Below are positions 44,074 through 46,435 of a stretch of 46,435 nucleotides of DNA, piece after piece; positions within the stretch are counted from its first letter, which is position 1, and every line of letters begins with the position of its first letter. The notes under the pieces are model-generated. The model was given only the letters and a program-made list of their open reading frames with translations, had not been told where the DNA came from and did not search any database. The position numbers were made by a program, and so were the translations under genes. The DNA comes from an uncultured Lachnospiraceae bacterium (lineage in GTDB: Bacteria > Bacillota > Clostridia > Lachnospirales > Lachnospiraceae): assembly GCA_947652925.1 (NCBI GenBank), contig CANTEW010000019.1, positions 1 to 46,435 on the forward strand, given 5' to 3'.

Positions 44074-44973
44074 TTATTCCATTTGAAGCCGAAACGTATA
44101 ATATTTCGTCCTGGGGCTGGCATACACACGCTCTCCCTTACGCATATTGGCCACCACATAGACATGATATCTCCAATCCCTGTTAAGCCCCGGGATCACT
44201 GCCGACGCATACGGCACAGTCGTTACCCGCTGGAAACCCCGCGAAGGATCATCCGTCACATACACGGAATAGTCTGCGGCACCTGCCACCGCTGCCCAGG
44301 AGACCCGCACCACACTGCGGCTGGCCCACTTAAACCTCACCCGGGGCTGCTGGGCAACATATGTGTAGGAAGCAGGCCCATAGACAGTCTTCCCATTTAT
44401 CCGGACGTACCCACGGATGCGCAGGCGGTAAAATCTCCCAGCGGCAAGACCATTGAACACCGTACTCGCCCTGCCCCGGACCCTCTGCCGCCCCACAAGC
44501 CGCCCATCCAGATCCGTCACCCGGATCACATAGCCCGCGGCACTCTCCACGCCATTCCAGAAAAACTTCATGGATCTGGAGGTTGCATAGCTCTTCTGGC
44601 TGCCCAGGCGGATCTTCCCCGGCAGGGTCCGGCATTCCAGACGATAAGCCGTCCCCCCGCTCTCACCATCCCGACCATAAGGCACGACCTGGACATGATA
44701 GATCCTCCCCGCTTTTGGGAGCTTTACAGACGTTTTCAGACTGACACCGGAAGGATATACGTCTTTCACATAATGATAAAAGCTCTGCGATGCATATTTA
44801 TAATAGACCTTATAGACTACGGCATCTCCCTGTCCCCGCCAGGATATGCTGACATTCCTGGTATCTGCCCCCGTCTGCCAGATATCCGCTCTCCCCGGCG
44901 CCTTCCCCCATACGGGAACAGAGACAGATAACCATAACACACAAAAAAGCAAGGACCACTTGAAAGCTCTCAT
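44074..44973 (-). CDS. Secreted protein with three fibronectin type III-like repeats
   Basis: This predicted 299-residue protein has a signal peptide (MRAFKWSLLFCVLWLSVSVP, cleavage near WGKA). After it come three beta-rich repeats of about 90 residues, each opening with an aromatic-rich strand (VSISWRGQGDAVVYKVYYK, MKFFWNGVESAAGYVIRV, VRVSWAAVAGAADYSVYV) and closing with a YHV/YRLRIRG strand, as in Fn3 modules. No cell-wall anchor is visible. The function is unknown. The start at 44973 is favoured because GGGGGG lies six bases before it; 44979 is too close. It is followed directly by glnS, an unusual pairing. Confidence 0.75.
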   Translation of the reverse strand: MRAFKWSLLFCVLWLSVSVPVWGKAPGRADIWQTGADTRNVSISWRGQGDAVVYKVYYKYASQSFYHYVKDVYPSGVSLKTSVKLPKAGRIYHVQVVPYGRDGESGGTAYRLECRTLPGKIRLGSQKSYATSRSMKFFWNGVESAAGYVIRVTDLDGRLVGRQRVRGRASTVFNGLAAGRFYRLRIRGYVRINGKTVYGPASYTYVAQQPRVRFKWASRSVVRVSWAAVAGAADYSVYVTDDPSRGFQRVTTVPYASAVIPGLNRDWRYHVYVVANMRKGERVYASPRTKYYTFRLQME

Positions 44974-45000
44974 AAACATCCCCCCGCCTGTTTTCCATAC

Positions 45001-45009
45001 ATTGTAACA
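45001..45009 (-). promoter_or_regulatory. Extended -10 promoter candidate of the Fn3 gene
   Basis: On the minus strand TGTTACAAT (TGN plus TACAAT) lies about 30 bases before the start; the -35 place is weak. Confidence 0.4.
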
Positions 45010-45059
45010 TGATCCATATGAAAATACCAGTCCATACTGCCTGAAGATGCAAGTGCCCC

Positions 45060-45089
45060 TTGAACAGTCCCCCGTCTTTCATGTATACT
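45060..45089 (+). promoter_or_regulatory. Promoter of the sigH-like gene
   Basis: TTGAAC (45060-45065) and TATACT (45084-45089) are separated by 18 bases. The predicted leader contains a repeat-family end at 45108-45124. Confidence 0.55.
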
Positions 45090-45107
45090 TATCGTGATAT
45101 AAAATAC

Positions 45108-45124
45108 ACACGCTCTAAAGAAAA
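45108..45124. repeat. Copy E of the intergenic repeat family (single end)
   Basis: ACACGCTCTAAAGAAAA is identical over 17 bases to the complement of the left flank of the copy at 33076. It lies in the 5' leader of the sigH-like gene, some 14 bases before the start codon. No second end is seen nearby. Confidence 0.55.
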
Positions 45125-45137
45125 TGAGGCACGACCC

Positions 45138-45743
45138 ATGATAAAAAATGATTATAAAAAATACACCGACGAAACACTGATCCAGCGGCTACGGGACGGG
45201 GAAAAAGGCGTCTCCGACTATCTGCTGGAAAAATACAAAAGTGTGGTCCGCAAGAAAGCCCGCGCCATGTATCTGATCGGCGGGGAGACAGACGATCTGA
45301 TCCAGGAAGGGATGCTGGGCCTATTCAAAGCTATACAGGACTACCGCCCGGACAGAGAGACATCTTTCCGGACTTTTGCCCTCCTGTGCATGGAACGCCA
45401 GATGTACAATGCGATCCAGGGATCTAACAGACAGAAACACCAGCCCCTGAATTCTTACGTCTCCCTCAGCGACGGCTCTGTCGATGAGAACACTTTTGAA
45501 AGCCTGGTGATCAGCAACCCCGAATCCATCATCATAGACCGGGAGACAGCGATAGACCTGGAGCAGCGCATCCACAAATGCCTCAGTCCTTTTGAAAACC
45601 ACGTGTTGGACAGCTACATGCGGGGCCATGATTACCTGCAGATCGCAGATGAATTTGAAAAGAGCCCGAAATCCATCGACAACGCACTCCAGCGGATACG
45701 CAAAAAAGTCCGCCGCACGATCTCCGAGACATTCTCCCACTAA
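45138..45743 (+). CDS. sigH: Sigma-70 family factor, SigH (Spo0H)-like
   Basis: The 201-residue alternative sigma factor has region 2 (DYLLEKYKSVVRKKARAMYLIGGETDDLIQEGMLGLFKAI, then FRTFALLCMERQMYNAIQ) and the SigH-typical RQKHQPLNSYVSL linker. Region 4 is a C-terminal helix-turn-helix (DYLQIADEFEKSPKSIDNALQRIRKKVRR). SigH starts the sporulation and transition programme in Bacillus and Clostridia. The start at 45138 is favoured by GAGG nine bases upstream and by the family N-terminus. The stop overlaps the stop of the convergent macro-domain gene by four bases. In Firmicutes it often lies near genes absent here, so the context gives no extra support. Confidence 0.9.
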   Translation: MIKNDYKKYTDETLIQRLRDGEKGVSDYLLEKYKSVVRKKARAMYLIGGETDDLIQEGMLGLFKAIQDYRPDRETSFRTFALLCMERQMYNAIQGSNRQKHQPLNSYVSLSDGSVDENTFESLVISNPESIIIDRETAIDLEQRIHKCLSPFENHVLDSYMRGHDYLQIADEFEKSPKSIDNALQRIRKKVRRTISETFSH

Positions 45744-46264
45744 AAACACACAGGCCCTTGATCACATTCTAGCGCCCGGTCATAGTACCCTTTCGTCCTC
45801 GCGTCGAAAGCCACCAGGATCACTTCCTGGACAGAGACTGCACGGCCTGCAAAATCTCTTATCGTCCCCACCGCGATCCGGGACGCCTCCTCCAATGGAA
45901 AATGGTAGACGCCTGTACTGATCGACGGAAAAGCCACTGCCCTGCATCCATGGCTTTCCGCCAACTCCAGGCAATTCCTGTAGCTGTCCGCCAAGAGCCC
46001 CGCCTCCCCGTCATCCCCGCCCCTCCAGATGGGACCGGGTGTATGGATCACATATCTTGCAGGCAGATCATACCCCTGCGTGATCTTCGCCTGTCCTGTC
46101 CTGCAGCCATCCAATCCCCTGCACTCCTCCAAGAGTCCCGGCCCTGCCGCCCTGTGGATCGCTCCGTCCACGCCTCCCCCGCCCAGCAGGGACGTGTTGG
46201 CTGCATTCACGATGGCGTCACAGCTGACCTTCGTGATATCTCCAAGCATTGTCCTGATCTTCAT
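45740..46264 (-). CDS. Macro-domain protein (O-acetyl-ADP-ribose deacetylase-like)
   Basis: The 174-residue protein is a single macro domain: GDITKVSCDAIVNAANTSLLGGGGVDGAIHRAAGP binds ADP-ribose, and GYDLPARYVIHTPGPIW, FPSISTGVYHFPLEEA and ILVAFD complete the fold. Relatives such as YmdB remove the acetyl group from O-acetyl-ADP-ribose or ADP-ribose from proteins. The start at 46264 follows AAGGAG with good spacing; an upstream in-frame ATG at 46303 has none. It is convergent with the sigH-like gene. Confidence 0.93.
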   Translation of the reverse strand: MKIRTMLGDITKVSCDAIVNAANTSLLGGGGVDGAIHRAAGPGLLEECRGLDGCRTGQAKITQGYDLPARYVIHTPGPIWRGGDDGEAGLLADSYRNCLELAESHGCRAVAFPSISTGVYHFPLEEASRIAVGTIRDFAGRAVSVQEVILVAFDARTKGYYDRALECDQGPVCF

Positions 46265-46312
46265 GATCTTTTTTCTCCTTCCTCTATGTTCCTCTCGTAT
46301 CATCCCATTGAC

Positions 46313-46351
46313 GAAAAAAAGACCTCCCGAAGCATCTGCCTCGGAAAGCCT
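46313..46351 (-). terminator. Intrinsic terminator after the tRNA-Thr gene
   Basis: On the minus strand AGGCTTTCCGAGGC and GCTTCGGGAGGTCT can pair over 14 positions (four G-U) around a 4-base loop and are followed by a run of seven or eight T. It lies about 33 bases after the 3' end of the tRNA. Confidence 0.85.
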
Positions 46352-46383
46352 TTCTTATTTTAACTCCAGAACTTAAACTCCAG

Positions 46384-46435
46384 AGCTGCTAACCAGAATC
46401 GAACTGGTGACCTCAACACTACCAATGTTGCGCAC
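46384..46435 (-). tRNA. tRNA-Thr (anticodon GGT), 3' part only
   Basis: The window ends inside this gene. On the minus strand the anticodon arm CAACA-TTGGTAG-TGTTG gives anticodon GGT, followed by a T arm ACCAG-TTCGATT-CTGGT and the acceptor strand TAGCAGC with discriminator T. CCA is not encoded. The D arm and 5' acceptor strand lie beyond the right edge. Confidence 0.9.

Noticed and set aside
1-46435. CRISPR arrays, prophage or conjugative genes
   Set aside because: No regularly spaced repeats with unique spacers and no phage, integrase or transfer genes were seen.

Overview
The window looks like chromosomal sequence of a Gram-positive, spore-former-type anaerobe of the Clostridia, most likely a Lachnospiraceae gut bacterium. 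The pointers are strong AGGAGG ribosome-binding sites, consensus TTGACA/TATAAT promoters, a T-box before pheST, a TPP riboswitch before an ECF-type thiamine transporter gene, a SigH-like sigma factor, a YesM/AraC-type two-component system beside a sugar ABC transporter, and a corrinoid/methyltetrahydrofolate methyl-transfer cluster. The species cannot be fixed from sequence reading alone. I see no phage, CRISPR array or complete transposase gene.

Layout. (1) 1-298 holds part of a repeated intergenic element; 299-4406 is the end of a surface-polysaccharide operon (two GT2 glycosyltransferases, a GT32-like transferase, a Wzx-type flippase), with translationally coupled transferase genes. (2) 4409-6520 holds a DUF362 gene and a riboswitch-controlled thiT, divergent from a well-formed pair of promoters. 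(3) 6571-12045 encodes a MalT-like LuxR regulator followed closely by a 1027-residue secreted PI-PLC-like protein. (4) 12124-15027 encodes a YyaL/DUF255 thioredoxin-fold protein and an AIM24-family protein. (5) 15183-17881 is a folate operon in the order folE - HD-domain gene - folP - folBK, with a leader of about 260 nt. (6) 18303-19398 holds a sugar isomerase/epimerase-like gene and an HPr-like gene behind a consensus promoter.

(7) 19584-31254 is a long minus-strand arrangement: queA, an AraC-type response regulator, a YesM-type sensor kinase, a sugar ABC transporter (two binding proteins, an ATPase, two permeases) and araA. The likely role is sensing, import and isomerisation of an arabinose-like sugar. 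Two exact 13-bp direct repeats 42 bp apart lie upstream of the first binding-protein gene. (8) 31444-35341, plus strand, encodes an MTHF:corrinoid methyltransferase, a corrinoid protein, a PocR/AraC regulator and a second corrinoid protein. No substrate-specific methyltransferase and no reductive activator is present. (9) 35398-39831 holds a histidine phosphatase gene and T-box-controlled pheST. (10) 39828-41730 holds yihY-like and galM-like genes. (11) 41757-42341 holds a repeat element and a candidate structured RNA. (12) 42389-46264 holds glnS, a secreted Fn3-like protein gene, a sigH-like gene and a macro-domain gene, and the window ends inside a tRNA-Thr(GGT) gene.

The least explained items are the repeat family found at five intergenic positions, the candidate RNA beside glnS, the folE leader and the methyl-transfer module that lacks its substrate-specific partner. 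All family assignments come from reading motifs by eye; no database search was run.
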